Source: Candidatus Saccharicenans sp. (GTDB lineage Bacteria; Acidobacteriota; Aminicenantia; Aminicenantales; Saccharicenantaceae). Taken from it: DNA of 64,000 nt. The notes under the pieces were generated by a model, which had not been told where the DNA came from, did no database searches, and saw nothing but the letters and a program-made list of their open reading frames with translations. The DNA lies in the NCBI GenBank assembly GCA_024653215.1, contig JANLFU010000006.1:62001-126000 (forward strand), read 5' to 3'. This document shows, piece after piece, positions 53,662-62,452 of this stretch. A program made the translations under genes and the position numbers. Within the stretch, counting starts at the first letter, position 1. Every line of letters begins with the position of its first letter.

Positions 53662-55341
53662 CTAAAAGCTGTTGGTGAAGGAGCGGAGCTTCTTGGAGCG
53701 AGTGGGGTGCTTCAGCTTCCGCAGGGCCTTGGCCTCGATCTGGCGGATTCTCTCGCGGGTAACCTTGAACTGCTGCCCCACCTCTTCCAGGGTGTGCTCG
53801 TTGCCATCGCCCAGGCCGAAGCGCATCTTCAGCACCCTGGCTTCACGGTCGGTCAGGGTCTTCAGGGCCTCGTCGATGTGTTCCCGGAGGCTCTGGTAGA
53901 TGACCCTTTCCGGGGGAGATGGCATGATCTTATCCTCGATGAAGTCACCCAGGTGGCTGTCTTCCTCTTCTCCGATCGGCGTTTCCAGGGAAATCGGTTC
54001 CTGGGCGATCTTGATGATTTTCCTGACCTTGCTGACCGGCATATCCATTTTCTTGGCGATTTCCTCGCAGGTGGGTTCCCGTCCGAGCTCCTGCACCAGC
54101 TGCCTGGAAATCCGGACCAGCTTGTTGATGGTCTCTATCATGTGGACGGGTATCCTGATGGTCCGGGCCTGGTCGGCGATGGCCCGGGTGATGGCCTGCC
54201 GGATCCACCAGGTGGCGTAGGTGGAGAACTTGTAACCACGCCGGTACTCAAACTTATCCACTGCCTTCATCAGCCCCATGTTGCCTTCCTGGATCAGGTC
54301 CAGGAACTGCAGGCCGCGGTTGCTGTATTTCTTGGCGATGGAGACCACCAGCCTGAGGTTGGCTTCCACCAGCTGCTTCTTGGCCTGTTCGCTGGTGCTC
54401 TTGCCCATCATGATGGCCCGGACCGCCTTTTTCAGGGCCTGGGAATCCAGGCCGATCTCCTTTTCTATCTTCCTGATGTCCTGGTTGATCCTCTTGATTT
54501 CGTTCTCGATGGCTTTCTTTTCGGCGCGGGACCGAACGGGCCGGAGTGCTTTTTTCTTGCCAGAGCTCACCTTTTTCTTCTGCTCCCTGGGCTTGCGGTT
54601 GAGGCTCTGCTCCAGTTCTGCCCGGCGGTATTCCAGCTCGTTAATCTCCCTTAGCTTATCCTTCATCTGTTCGATAACGGTCTCCCGCAGCCCCGGCTGC
54701 AGGTTAAGGTCCCGGATCAGGCGACTTAGTTTGACGATAATTCGTCCCCTGGCGAAGTTGAATTTCTTCCTTTTAGGCAGCGATTCAATTTTCCTGGCCA
54801 GGTCTTTGATATTTTTTATCTGAAGCAGCAGTTCCTGCTGCTTTTCCGGGAGCTTGTCTTCGGACAGCTCCTCGTCGTTGAAGTCAAAGTAATCCTGGAT
54901 GGTTTCCGGGAATTCTTTGATCTTCTGTTCTATCTGCAGGATGTTGGTCAGGACCAGCCTGGTCTTGGACAGGGCCTTGATGATGGCCCGTTCGCCCCGT
55001 TCTATCTCCCTGGCGATGGCGATTTCACCCTCCCTGGTCAGCAGCGGGATGTTGCCCATCTCCCGGAGGTAGAGCTTGACCGGGTCGGTGGTTCTTTCCA
55101 GGCCATGGGTGCAGACCGGAACTTTCTTGTGGGGGAAGGGTATTATTTCTCGCTGCTGGGAATCGAGGATCTTGATCCCGTAGCTATCCATGGAGTTCAG
55201 GAAATCGTCGAAGTCGTCCTCGGCTCCAAACTCATCTCCCAGGGTCTGGTCGATCTCTTCCCAGGACAGGAAGCCCTGTCTCTTGCCCTTGGAAATCAAC
55301 TGGAGAATTTCTTCTTTCTGGTACTTGTCGTCAGACGGCAC
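53662..55341 (-). CDS. rpoD: RNA polymerase primary sigma factor RpoD
   Basis: 559 residues, group 1 sigma-70. Region 1.1-like N-terminus ([21 protein letters not shown]), region 1.2 [22 protein letters not shown], a long charged insert (about 130-300), region 2 with [23 protein letters not shown] and [14 protein letters not shown], region 3, and region 4 with [19 protein letters not shown] and [13 protein letters not shown]. All DNA-contact segments are intact. Start GTG has GGAGG seven bases upstream. dnaG lies 62 bases upstream, recalling the macromolecular-synthesis operon; rpsU is absent. Confidence 0.97.
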   Translation of the reverse strand: MPSDDKYQKEEILQLISKGKRQGFLSWEEIDQTLGDEFGAEDDFDDFLNSMDSYGIKILDSQQREIIPFPHKKVPVCTHGLERTTDPVKLYLREMGNIPLLTREGEIAIAREIERGERAIIKALSKTRLVLTNILQIEQKIKEFPETIQDYFDFNDEELSEDKLPEKQQELLLQIKNIKDLARKIESLPKRKKFNFARGRIIVKLSRLIRDLNLQPGLRETVIEQMKDKLREINELEYRRAELEQSLNRKPREQKKKVSSGKKKALRPVRSRAEKKAIENEIKRINQDIRKIEKEIGLDSQALKKAVRAIMMGKSTSEQAKKQLVEANLRLVVSIAKKYSNRGLQFLDLIQEGNMGLMKAVDKFEYRRGYKFSTYATWWIRQAITRAIADQARTIRIPVHMIETINKLVRISRQLVQELGREPTCEEIAKKMDMPVSKVRKIIKIAQEPISLETPIGEEEDSHLGDFIEDKIMPSPPERVIYQSLREHIDEALKTLTDREARVLKMRFGLGDGNEHTLEEVGQQFKVTRERIRQIEAKALRKLKHPTRSKKLRSFTNSF

Positions 55342-55403
55342 TTACAGCCTCCTTCTACTCCGCAGGCCGGTGGCCTGGTTTATTATTGTTCGTATATATA
55401 TGT

Positions 55404-57128
55404 TCATAGGGTCATGATCTGCCGGGTCAGCTCATGTTTCTGGTAGAGAAGAGACATGAGCTTTTCCTGGTCGCCTTTCTTTTCGGTCAGGGCGATCTCT
55501 CTCTGAATTTCCCTGAGCTTTTTCTGCAGGCTGTTTTTCTTCAGGGTTATCAGGCAGTCAAGAGCTTCACCTATGGAACCGTCGGGAATATCCTCCTGCA
55601 GCACCCGGCATAACTGGCCCAGCAGCCTGGACTCAACCTTTTCCTGGAGGGGAGCCAGGCTCCAGGTCTGTCCCTGCCGGTAAGATTCCAGGACATACCT
55701 GAAGACCGGTTCACCGGCCAGACCCCGAAAACAGTCCTCATCCATCTCTCCCAGTATCATCCTGGCAATTTCCTGCTGGTTGAAAAGCAGTTGCAGCAGT
55801 CTCTTTTCAGCCGGCAGGAAAATGTCTTTCTCCTCGCGGCTGGCGGCCGGGGCCGGCTTCCTGCTCTCCTCCAGCATCTGTCTCAGGGTGGTTTCGTTTA
55901 TCTTGAAATATTCGGCCGTCCTCTTGAGATATTCGTTCCTGACGATGGCATCGGGGATACGCATGACTTCCTGAATAACCTGACGTGCAGCCCGGCTCTT
56001 TTCTTCCGGAATGTTCAGGCGGGCACCCTTTGAGTATTGGACCAGCAGGAAGCGAAAACCATCCAGGGCCCGTCGGGCGAGTCCCAGGTACTTATCCGGC
56101 CCGTACTTCCTGATGAAGGCATCGGGGTCAAGCTTTTCCGGCAGGACCAGGATCTTAACCTGGAGTCCCTTTTCCAGGCAGATGGGCACGGCCCGGAGGG
56201 CAGCATTCAGTCCGGCCTCGTCTCCGTCGTAATTGATTATGACCCTGGGGGCGTACCTCAGTATCTGGGCGGCCTGCTGCGAAGTGAGGCTGGTGCCCAT
56301 GGATGCGGCCACGTTCTGGATGCCGGCCTGGAACAGGGCGGCAAAATCGGCATACCCTTCCACCAGGATCAACTCGCCGGCCTGCCTGATGCTGTCCCGG
56401 GTGAAGTTAAGACCGTAGAGGAGGTGGCCCTTGGTAAAAGTCTGGGTCTCCGGGGAATTAAGGTACTTGGGCTGTGCTTCGAAAATAGTCCGTCCGCCGA
56501 AAGCCACCACCCGTCCGGTCAGGGTGAAAATCGGGAAGATGACCCGGCCCCGGAAGCGGTCACGGTATTCGCCGGGCTTCTGACCTGGAATTATCAACCC
56601 GGCCTTTTCCAGAATCTGAGGACTGTATGACTGCTTGAAATTCTGGAACAAAGCATCCCAGGAGTTCAGGGCATAGCCCAGCCTGAGCTTCTTGATGGTG
56701 TCTTCGGAGAATTGCCGGCTTTTCAGGTATTCCAGAGCTTTTTTCCCTTCGGGAGTCCTGAACAGGTTGTTCCTGAAATAATTCAGGGCCTTGTCGTTGA
56801 TTTCGAAAATTTTTTCTTCCAGCCGTGATTCGCGGGCTGCCTGTCGGGTTTCGGGCAGGGGAATCCGGTATTTTTCAGCCAGGAAACGGACGGCTTCGGG
56901 GAAGGTCAGGTTTTCCTTTTCCATCACCAGGGAAAACAGGTCTCCGCCTATGCCGCAGCCAAAACAATGGAAGAGCTGTTTATCTTCGTCGATGGTGAAG
57001 GACGGGTCTTTTTCCGAGTGGAAAGGGCATAGCCCAACCCATTTCTTACCCCGCTTTTTAAGGGTGGTGTACTGGGAGGCTATTTCGACAATAGAAGCCG
57101 CCGCCCTGATCTTTTCGGTTATCTCCAT
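55404..57128 (-). CDS. dnaG: DNA primase DnaG
   Basis: 574 residues. Synthesises RNA primers at the fork. Seen: zinc-binding domain CPFH ... HCFGCGIGGD (CHC2), the RNAP-like fold with LRLGYALNSWDAL and GRVIFPIFTLTGRVVAFGGR, TOPRIM with LVEGYADFAAL and NYDGDEAGLNAA, and a C-terminal helical domain expected to bind DnaB. Length is normal. First gene of the operon with rpoD; a TTGACA-type promoter stands upstream. Confidence 0.97.
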   Translation of the reverse strand: MEITEKIRAAASIVEIASQYTTLKKRGKKWVGLCPFHSEKDPSFTIDEDKQLFHCFGCGIGGDLFSLVMEKENLTFPEAVRFLAEKYRIPLPETRQAARESRLEEKIFEINDKALNYFRNNLFRTPEGKKALEYLKSRQFSEDTIKKLRLGYALNSWDALFQNFKQSYSPQILEKAGLIIPGQKPGEYRDRFRGRVIFPIFTLTGRVVAFGGRTIFEAQPKYLNSPETQTFTKGHLLYGLNFTRDSIRQAGELILVEGYADFAALFQAGIQNVAASMGTSLTSQQAAQILRYAPRVIINYDGDEAGLNAALRAVPICLEKGLQVKILVLPEKLDPDAFIRKYGPDKYLGLARRALDGFRFLLVQYSKGARLNIPEEKSRAARQVIQEVMRIPDAIVRNEYLKRTAEYFKINETTLRQMLEESRKPAPAASREEKDIFLPAEKRLLQLLFNQQEIARMILGEMDEDCFRGLAGEPVFRYVLESYRQGQTWSLAPLQEKVESRLLGQLCRVLQEDIPDGSIGEALDCLITLKKNSLQKKLREIQREIALTEKKGDQEKLMSLLYQKHELTRQIMTL

Positions 57129-57158
57129 TAGGCTACGTAAGGTTTGCTTTTCTCATAT

Positions 57159-57187
57159 AAAATAGGTTCGCCCCTGGCAGTTGTCAA
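57159..57187 (-). promoter_or_regulatory. promoter of the dnaG-rpoD operon
   Basis: TTGACA (57182-57187), 17 bases, TATTTT (57159-57164) on the minus strand; start near 57152, 24 bases before the dnaG ATG. Confidence 0.7.
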
Positions 57188-57228
57188 GCTGGCTGCCGGG
57201 AAAAACTCAATTTTTTCAGCCAGAAAAA

Positions 57229-57972
57229 TCATAGGTGGTTGATCAGGCTGGCCAGATAGCCAGCACCAAAACCGTTGTCTATGTTAACCACGGCCACGCC
57301 GCCGGGACAGGAATTCAGCATGGCCAGCAGGGCTGATAGCCCCTGGAAGTTGGCCCCGTAACCAACACTGGTGGGAACGGCTATGACCGGGGCCCGGAAC
57401 AGTCCGGCCACCACGCTGGGCAGGGCTCCTTCCATCCCGGCCACCACCACCAGAACCCGGGCCTCCTTTATCAAATCATAATGCCCAAGCAAACGGTGCA
57501 GTCCGGCCACGCCCACGTCGTAGACCCGGTCGACGACATTGCCGAAGAACTCGGCCGTCAGGGCGGCTTCTTCAGCCACGGGTACATCTGAGGTACCGGC
57601 CGAGATGACAGCCACCCGGCCTTTTCCCTCCGGCGGCCTGGTTTTTAGGACCGTCAGGCACCTGGCCTGTTCATGGTAATGCCCGGCTTTCAATCGGGCC
57701 CTGATTTTCCTGTAGTTTTCGGGGGAAAGGCGGGTGATCAGAAGATTGCTGCCCTTCTTCAGGATGGCCGTGGCTATCTTAACCAGCTGGTCCGGGGTTT
57801 TACCCTGTCCGAAGATGACTTCGGGCGTGCCACGCCTGAGCTCCCGGGCATGGTCCACCTTGGCAAAACTCAGGTCCTGGTAGGGGAAATGCTGGAGCTT
57901 GTCCAGGGCCTGCTGGGGGGTGATTTCTTTCCGGTAAAGCTTATCGAGGAGGTCGACCAGAAGCGCTTTCAC
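57229..57972 (-). CDS. larB: pyridinium-3,5-biscarboxylic acid mononucleotide synthase LarB
   Basis: 247 residues. LarB carboxylates and cleaves NaAD, the first step to the nickel-pincer nucleotide used by lactate racemase and related enzymes. Seen: DHARELRRGTPEVIFGQGKT (about residues 40-59), AVISAGTSDVPVAEEAA, VYDVGVAGLHRLL, VVAGMEGALPSVVAGLF and PTSVGYGANFQG. It is related to PurE in the C-terminal half. larC and larE are not in the window. GTG start at 57972; the -10 box ends seven bases upstream, so the mRNA may lack a leader. Confidence 0.93.
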   Translation of the reverse strand: MKALLVDLLDKLYRKEITPQQALDKLQHFPYQDLSFAKVDHARELRRGTPEVIFGQGKTPDQLVKIATAILKKGSNLLITRLSPENYRKIRARLKAGHYHEQARCLTVLKTRPPEGKGRVAVISAGTSDVPVAEEAALTAEFFGNVVDRVYDVGVAGLHRLLGHYDLIKEARVLVVVAGMEGALPSVVAGLFRAPVIAVPTSVGYGANFQGLSALLAMLNSCPGGVAVVNIDNGFGAGYLASLINHL

Positions 57973-57978
57973 GGATGG

Positions 57979-57987
57979 ATTTTAGCA
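57979..57987 (-). promoter_or_regulatory. extended -10 promoter predicting leaderless larB mRNA
   Basis: TGCTAAAAT on the minus strand: TAAAAT (57979-57984) with TG one base upstream. The seventh base after it is the G of the larB GTG. No -35 box of note. Confidence 0.5.
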
Positions 57988-58043
57988 TAAAAATTGAATT
58001 TTGGCATCACCCGGCGGTAAAGTTTTGCCCTTTCCCGGCTGGC

Positions 58044-58072
58044 TTGATTAACGGGTTGCTATGTTGTAAAAT
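58044..58072 (+). promoter_or_regulatory. promoter of the TPR-GlmU operon
   Basis: TTGATT (58044-58049), 17 bases, TAAAAT (58067-58072); start near 58079, 30 bases before the GTG at 58109, with AGGAGA between. Confidence 0.65.
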
Positions 58073-58108
58073 AGCAAAAACTTAAGATGGAATCGTCAGG
58101 AGAAAGCA

Positions 58109-58612
58109 GTGAGCGAAGCCAAGAAAAAAGATGATTATCAGAAGGCGCTGGCCCTTTACAACCAGGGAATAAAGGATTTCCGCAAGAACGACTATGATAA
58201 GGCACTGGTTTCCTTCAGGGAGCTGGTGGAAACCTATCCAGAAGAACACGAGCTGGTTGACCGGGCCAAGGTTTACATCAGCATCTGCGAGAGAGGTCCC
58301 AGGAAAGAGTCCATCTCTCCAAGGAATATCGAGGATTATCTTTTTTATGCCCAGATGAGAATCAACCAGGGTGACCATCAGGCCGCGCTGAAGCTGCTGG
58401 AGAAAGCCCTGGAGCTCAAAAGGGAGGAAGCCAGGGTTTATTACCTGATGGCCACGGCCTATGTCCAGGCCGGACAGGTGGATGAAGGACTGGAAGCCCT
58501 TAAGAAAGCTCTCCAGAAAGATAAGTCCCTGGCCGTCATGGCTCAGAATGAGCCCGATTTCGAATCCATCTGGGAAGACAAAAGGTTTAAGGTCCTGGTC
58601 AAACTTTCATGA
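58109..58612 (+). CDS. TPR-repeat protein upstream of GlmU-like gene
   Basis: 167 residues, cytoplasmic, GTG start with CAGGAGA upstream. TPR motifs: [20 protein letters not shown] (about residues 13-32), a second around [19 protein letters not shown] and a third around [15 protein letters not shown]. The region between contains a four-residue charged insert (RGPRKESI). TPR proteins act as scaffolds. Its end overlaps the next gene by four bases (ATGA), so it is translationally coupled to the GlmU-like protein and might form a complex with it; that is inference. Confidence 0.8.
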   Translation: MSEAKKKDDYQKALALYNQGIKDFRKNDYDKALVSFRELVETYPEEHELVDRAKVYISICERGPRKESISPRNIEDYLFYAQMRINQGDHQAALKLLEKALELKREEARVYYLMATAYVQAGQVDEGLEALKKALQKDKSLAVMAQNEPDFESIWEDKRFKVLVKLS

Positions 58613-59949
58613 AAAATAAACTCCTGGTTCTGGCCTGCGCGGATGAGGTCCTGGGCGGCCAGAAACAAAACCTGCCTTCCATAATATCTACTCCTTCACT
58701 GCTGACCGGTCGTCTGGAGATCCTGGTGAAGCTCAGGCCGGAGAGAATTGGCTGGCTCGGGACGGAAACGGCCGAGGCCGGGAAGTTCCGGAAAAACCTG
58801 TTAAGGGTGCTCCCGGCTGGAGAGTTGAACTCTTCGCTGTCAGCCCTGTTGGAAAGGATTAAGAAAGGAAGGTCAACCGGCGATCTCCTGCTCCTGTCAC
58901 CAGAGTTTTTCCCCAGGGAAGCTGGCTTCTTAAAGAGATTTCTTAACTTCCATCAAAAATCGGGCAATGACCTAACCCTGGTTGGGGAACGCATAGGTTC
59001 TCCCGAGGACCGATCGTCGGAAGATTATTTTGTTCATCCCGGGCTGGCCCTGGTCTCCTATGATGGCCACCGCAGATGGCTGAGCCGGGTCCGGCCGTTC
59101 AAACCTTCCGGTCAGCTCGACGTGGTGGCCCTGGTGGAGGCAGCCTGGGCGGCCGGACTCAGAATAGGTTTTTACTGGGTAAAAGAAACCGACAAGAACT
59201 TGTTCATCCCGGTCAATTCTTTATCCGACTATTCCCGGGTGGCTGAATTTCTCAGGCAGGCCAAGATAGCTGAACTGGAAAAACGGGGGGTGTTCTTCCT
59301 GGACCAGGCCTCGGTCTGGATTGACCCCAGGACTAAGGTCGGTCCGGGAACGGTAATTTACCCCTCGGTTATCATTGAAGGCAGAAGCCGGATTGGCCAA
59401 GATTGCCTGATATATCCACACTGTCATATCATTAACAGCCGGCTGGGAAACCGGGTCAAGGTGTTTGGAGCCACGGTTATCGAAGGTTGCCGCATTGATA
59501 ACGAAGCCCAGGTCGGGCCGTTTTCCAGGCTGCGGCCGGAAACCAGGCTGCGTCGGGGAAGCCATGTGGGCAATTTTGTGGAGATGAAAAAAACAGTCTT
59601 CGGGGAAGGTTCTAAGGCCATGCATCTCAGCTACCTGGGTGACACCAGGGTTGAGGAGAAAGTCAACGTGGGAGCCGGGACCATCACCTGCAATTATGAC
59701 GGATTCAGAAAAAATAGAACGTTCATCGGCCGGGGAGCTTTTATAGGTTCCGGAACGGAACTGGTGGCTCCGGTCCGGGTGGGGCGTGGGGCCTATGTGG
59801 CTGCCGGCTCAACCATAACCGAGAACGTAAAACCCGAAGCCCTGGCCATCGCCCGGGCCCGCCAGGTGCAGAAACCGGGCTGGGCCAGGGAACGCAGGGC
59901 CAGTCTCCAGGCTGCTGGTAAAAAAGCAGCTAAAAAAAAGGGGAAATAA
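58609..59949 (+). CDS. glmU: GlmU-like acetyltransferase with degenerate uridylyltransferase domain
   Basis: 446 residues. The C-terminal half (about 235-430) is a left-handed beta-helix matching GlmU: linker [51 protein letters not shown] with the catalytic His, and [13 protein letters not shown]. It should acetylate glucosamine-1-phosphate. The N-terminal 220 residues occupy the place of the pyrophosphorylase domain, but the nucleotide loop LAAGxGTRMxSxxPK is gone ([10 protein letters not shown] in its place) and only traces such as the [12 protein letters not shown] helix remain. UDP transfer is thus unlikely here. The tail is Lys/Ala-rich. Which enzyme makes UDP-GlcNAc is not visible. Confidence 0.85.
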   Translation: MKNKLLVLACADEVLGGQKQNLPSIISTPSLLTGRLEILVKLRPERIGWLGTETAEAGKFRKNLLRVLPAGELNSSLSALLERIKKGRSTGDLLLLSPEFFPREAGFLKRFLNFHQKSGNDLTLVGERIGSPEDRSSEDYFVHPGLALVSYDGHRRWLSRVRPFKPSGQLDVVALVEAAWAAGLRIGFYWVKETDKNLFIPVNSLSDYSRVAEFLRQAKIAELEKRGVFFLDQASVWIDPRTKVGPGTVIYPSVIIEGRSRIGQDCLIYPHCHIINSRLGNRVKVFGATVIEGCRIDNEAQVGPFSRLRPETRLRRGSHVGNFVEMKKTVFGEGSKAMHLSYLGDTRVEEKVNVGAGTITCNYDGFRKNRTFIGRGAFIGSGTELVAPVRVGRGAYVAAGSTITENVKPEALAIARARQVQKPGWARERRASLQAAGKKAAKKKGK

Positions 59950-59952
59950 AGT

Positions 59953-59966
59953 CCCTTCAGAAAGGG
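59953..59966. terminator. weak hairpin between convergent genes
   Basis: CCCTT (59953-59957) and AAGGG (59962-59966) with a four-base loop. On the minus strand it is followed by ACTTTATTTCC, a poor T-run. It could end the CDP-alcohol phosphotransferase transcript. Confidence 0.3.
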
Positions 59967-59970
59967 CGAT

Positions 59971-60612
59971 TCAGTCCCGGGGAGTAGCTTTCTTTTTTTC
60001 TACGCGATAAACGTGGGCAATTCTCTGGATGGCGGTCAGGTTGGAGACCACGGCCAGTATGATGATGACCGCAATCATTACCGTGTCCCTGTTCCCGAGA
60101 ATCAGGGACAGCAGGGTGCCGATAATGAGGAGCACCATTCTTTCAGCCCTCTGCATGATTCCCAGCTGGCAGCTGACTCCCAGGCTTTCCGCCCTGGCCT
60201 TGGTATAGCTGACCATGGTAGAACCGAGGAAGGCCAGGGCTAGGACCCACAGGACCCAGTGAGGTCCGAAATAAAATCCCAGGCCGAGGTAGATGGCAAA
60301 CTCCGAGTAACGGTCGAGGCTGGAGTCGAAAATCGCGCCGAATACGGTCCGGCGGTTGCTGTTGGTGGCCACCTTGCCGTCCAGGATGTCCAGCATCCCG
60401 CAGAAAACCAGGAAGACCAGGGCCCAGCCCCAGCTTCCCAGGGCAAAAAACAGTCCTACCAGCAGGCCGGCCAGAAGGCCAAGAAAGCTGAGCAGGTTAG
60501 GACTCAGCTTCAACCGGACCAGGAACAGAGAGAAACGGTCAAAGACTTCCAGGATGAAGATGATTAACTTCCTGGGAAGGAGCCTGAACCCTTTGTTCTC
60601 ATAGCTGACCAT
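59971..60612 (-). CDS. CDP-alcohol phosphatidyltransferase, possibly phosphatidylinositol-phosphate synthase
   Basis: 213 residues, about six membrane helices. CDP-alcohol motif at about residues 77-99: DGKVATNSNRRTVFGAIFDS then SLDR, that is D-G-x2-A-T-x8-G-x3-D-x3-D, with Thr in the place of the usual Arg; all four acidic residues are present. DSSLDRYSEF recalls bacterial phosphatidylinositol-phosphate synthases, and the divergent neighbour is inositol-3-phosphate synthase, which would supply the acceptor. Phosphatidylglycerophosphate synthase is the alternative. An open frame runs to a GTG at 60672, but a good promoter lies inside that extension, so the ATG at 60612 is chosen. Confidence 0.85.
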   Translation of the reverse strand: MVSYENKGFRLLPRKLIIFILEVFDRFSLFLVRLKLSPNLLSFLGLLAGLLVGLFFALGSWGWALVFLVFCGMLDILDGKVATNSNRRTVFGAIFDSSLDRYSEFAIYLGLGFYFGPHWVLWVLALAFLGSTMVSYTKARAESLGVSCQLGIMQRAERMVLLIIGTLLSLILGNRDTVMIAVIIILAVVSNLTAIQRIAHVYRVEKKKATPRD

Positions 60613-60621
60613 CGTTTCAGA

Positions 60622-60650
60622 ATTATAATTGTCATGGATAAAAAAATCAA
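60622..60650 (-). promoter_or_regulatory. promoter predicting a 3-base leader for the CDP-alcohol phosphotransferase
   Basis: TTGATT (60645-60650), 17 bases, TATAAT (60622-60627) on the minus strand; start near 60615, ATG at 60612. Confidence 0.65.
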
Positions 60651-61056
60651 TTTGGCGAATAGCCCCGCTCACAATCTTCTTGAAAGCGATTCGTAGCCTT
60701 ACGAGAAAATTAAGGCGAAAGGTAAGGCCTTCCGGGGAGTCTGGAGTGGTATACCTGTAGATAAAATTGGCCGGTAAGCCATGCGCTGAAACAGGGCGAG
60801 CCTGACCTAAATTTATGGGTAAAATGACAGCAGAAGGGCGATGGGGCGGGAGCTACCTCGTTTTTTATAATTACGGTTATGATGCCGGGGCCCAAACCCG
60901 TGGCCCATACAGCCAGAATAATGATCCGGCCCTGAAAAGGCAGCTTGAACATAAAAAAACAGTATGATAACCTTTAATCCACTTATTTTATTCAGCAAAT
61001 TCTCGAGTTTATGAATCGACTTTTCATTTCAAGGTGATTTTGTTTAGGAGGCGGTC
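60651..61056. other. 405-base intergenic region without recognised gene
   Basis: Between the CDP-alcohol phosphotransferase promoter and the inositol-phosphate synthase gene. A minus-strand frame of 80 codons (60710-60952) has no ribosome site and implausible composition. TTGAAC (60945-60950) with TGATAACCT around 60966-60973 is a weak promoter for the synthase. GTTTAGGAGG precedes its ATG. I see no tRNA, riboswitch or known RNA motif. Confidence 0.4.
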
Positions 61057-62370
61057 ATGAAGGAAAAAATTGAAATCAAGAGTCCGCAGGGAAAACTGGG
61101 AGTCCTGATCCCAGGGATCGGTGCCGTGGCTACCACTTTCATGGCCGGAGTCTTCCTGGCCAGAAAGGGACTGGGCAAACCTTTTGGTTCTCTGACCCAG
61201 ATGGGCACAATCCGGCTGGGTAAAAGGCCGGAAAAGAGAGTTCCCAGAATAAAGGATTTCATTGAACTGGCCGAATTGAATGACCTGGTTTTTGCCGGCT
61301 GGGATATTTTCCCGGATAACGCCTACGAGGCCGCGGTCAAGGCCGGCGTGTTGAGGAAAGAGCACCTGGAACCGGTCAGGGAAGAGCTGGAGCAAATAAA
61401 GCCGATGCCGGCAGTTTTTGACCGCAACTATGTTAAAAGGCTGGACGGGCCTAATAAGAAAAGCGGTGCTAACAAGTACGAGCTGGCCCTCCAGTTAATG
61501 GACGATATAAAGAAATTCAGGGAGGAAAATTCTCTAAACCGCCTGGTCATGATCTGGTGCGCCAGCACCGAGGTTTTCCTCAAACCGGAACCGGTGCATC
61601 AGACCGTGGACTCCCTGGAAAAAGCGATGAAGGAAAATCATCCGGCTATTGCCCCGAGCATGGTCTATTCTTATGCCGCCATCAAGTCTGGTGTGCCCTT
61701 CATAAACGGTGCCCCCAACCTGACGGTTGACATTCCGGCCATGGTCGAGTTGGCCCGTCAGCATAATGTCCCCATAGCCGGCAAGGATTTCAAAACCGGG
61801 CAGACCCTGATGAAGACCATCGTGGCCCCGGGCCTAAAGGCCAGGCTGCTCGGCTTGAACGGCTGGTTTTCCACCAACATCCTGGGCAATCGGGACGGGG
61901 AAGTTCTAGACGACCCGGATTCTTTCAAGACCAAGGAAGAGAGCAAGCTCGGAGCCCTGGAATACATACTCCAGCCCGAACTTTATCCCGAGCTTTACGG
62001 AAAGTTTTACCATAAGGTCCGCATCAACTATTACCCGCCTCGCGGAGACAACAAGGAGGGCTGGGACAACATCGATATCTTCGGCTGGCTGGGTTATCCC
62101 ATGCAGATCAAGATAGATTTTCTCTGCCGGGACAGCATCCTGGCCGCGCCCATCGTGCTGGACCTGGTGCTGTTCATGGACCTGGCCCAGAGAGCCGGTT
62201 TCCGGGGCATCCAGGAATGGCTGTCCTTCTATTTCAAAACCCCGATGTGTGCGCCCGAGCTCTACCCGGAGCATGACCTGTTCATCCAGTTGATGAAGCT
62301 CAAAAATACCCTGCGTTACATGAAAGGCGAAGAGCTGATAACCCACCTGGGCCTGGAATATTACGATTGA
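61057..62370 (+). CDS. ino1: inositol-3-phosphate synthase (MIPS)
   Basis: 437 residues. Converts glucose 6-phosphate to 1D-myo-inositol 3-phosphate using tightly bound NAD. Seen: GVLIPGIGAVATTFMAGVFL for the Rossmann site, FAGWDIFPDNAYEAA, VPFINGAPNLTVDIPAMVEL, AGKDFKTGQTLMKT with the catalytic lysines and LLGLNGWFSTNILGNRDGEVL. All steps of the active site recognised for the bacterial/archaeal short form are present. It faces the CDP-alcohol phosphotransferase divergently; product use in inositol lipid, or in a compatible solute such as di-myo-inositol phosphate, is possible. Confidence 0.95.
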   Translation: MKEKIEIKSPQGKLGVLIPGIGAVATTFMAGVFLARKGLGKPFGSLTQMGTIRLGKRPEKRVPRIKDFIELAELNDLVFAGWDIFPDNAYEAAVKAGVLRKEHLEPVREELEQIKPMPAVFDRNYVKRLDGPNKKSGANKYELALQLMDDIKKFREENSLNRLVMIWCASTEVFLKPEPVHQTVDSLEKAMKENHPAIAPSMVYSYAAIKSGVPFINGAPNLTVDIPAMVELARQHNVPIAGKDFKTGQTLMKTIVAPGLKARLLGLNGWFSTNILGNRDGEVLDDPDSFKTKEESKLGALEYILQPELYPELYGKFYHKVRINYYPPRGDNKEGWDNIDIFGWLGYPMQIKIDFLCRDSILAAPIVLDLVLFMDLAQRAGFRGIQEWLSFYFKTPMCAPELYPEHDLFIQLMKLKNTLRYMKGEELITHLGLEYYD

Positions 62371-62392
62371 GCTCAGGGCCCGCCCGGGTCGG

Positions 62393-62421
62393 TTGACACC
62401 TGTTTTCATTTGTGAATTAAT
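62393..62421 (+). promoter_or_regulatory. promoter of the GH38 gene
   Basis: TTGACA (62393-62398), 17 bases, ATTAAT (62416-62421); start near 62428, 25 bases before the ATG. The -35 is perfect, the -10 matches 4 of 6. Confidence 0.5.
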
Positions 62422-62452
62422 TATTTCTATTCTTTCTGTTAAGAGGTTTAAG

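Noticed and set aside
53707-54654. 315-codon frame opposite rpoD
   Set aside because: Shadow of conserved sigma-factor codons.
60710-60952. 80-codon minus-strand frame in the intergenic region
   Set aside because: No ribosome site, mixed Cys/Pro/Phe composition, no similarity known; likely chance.
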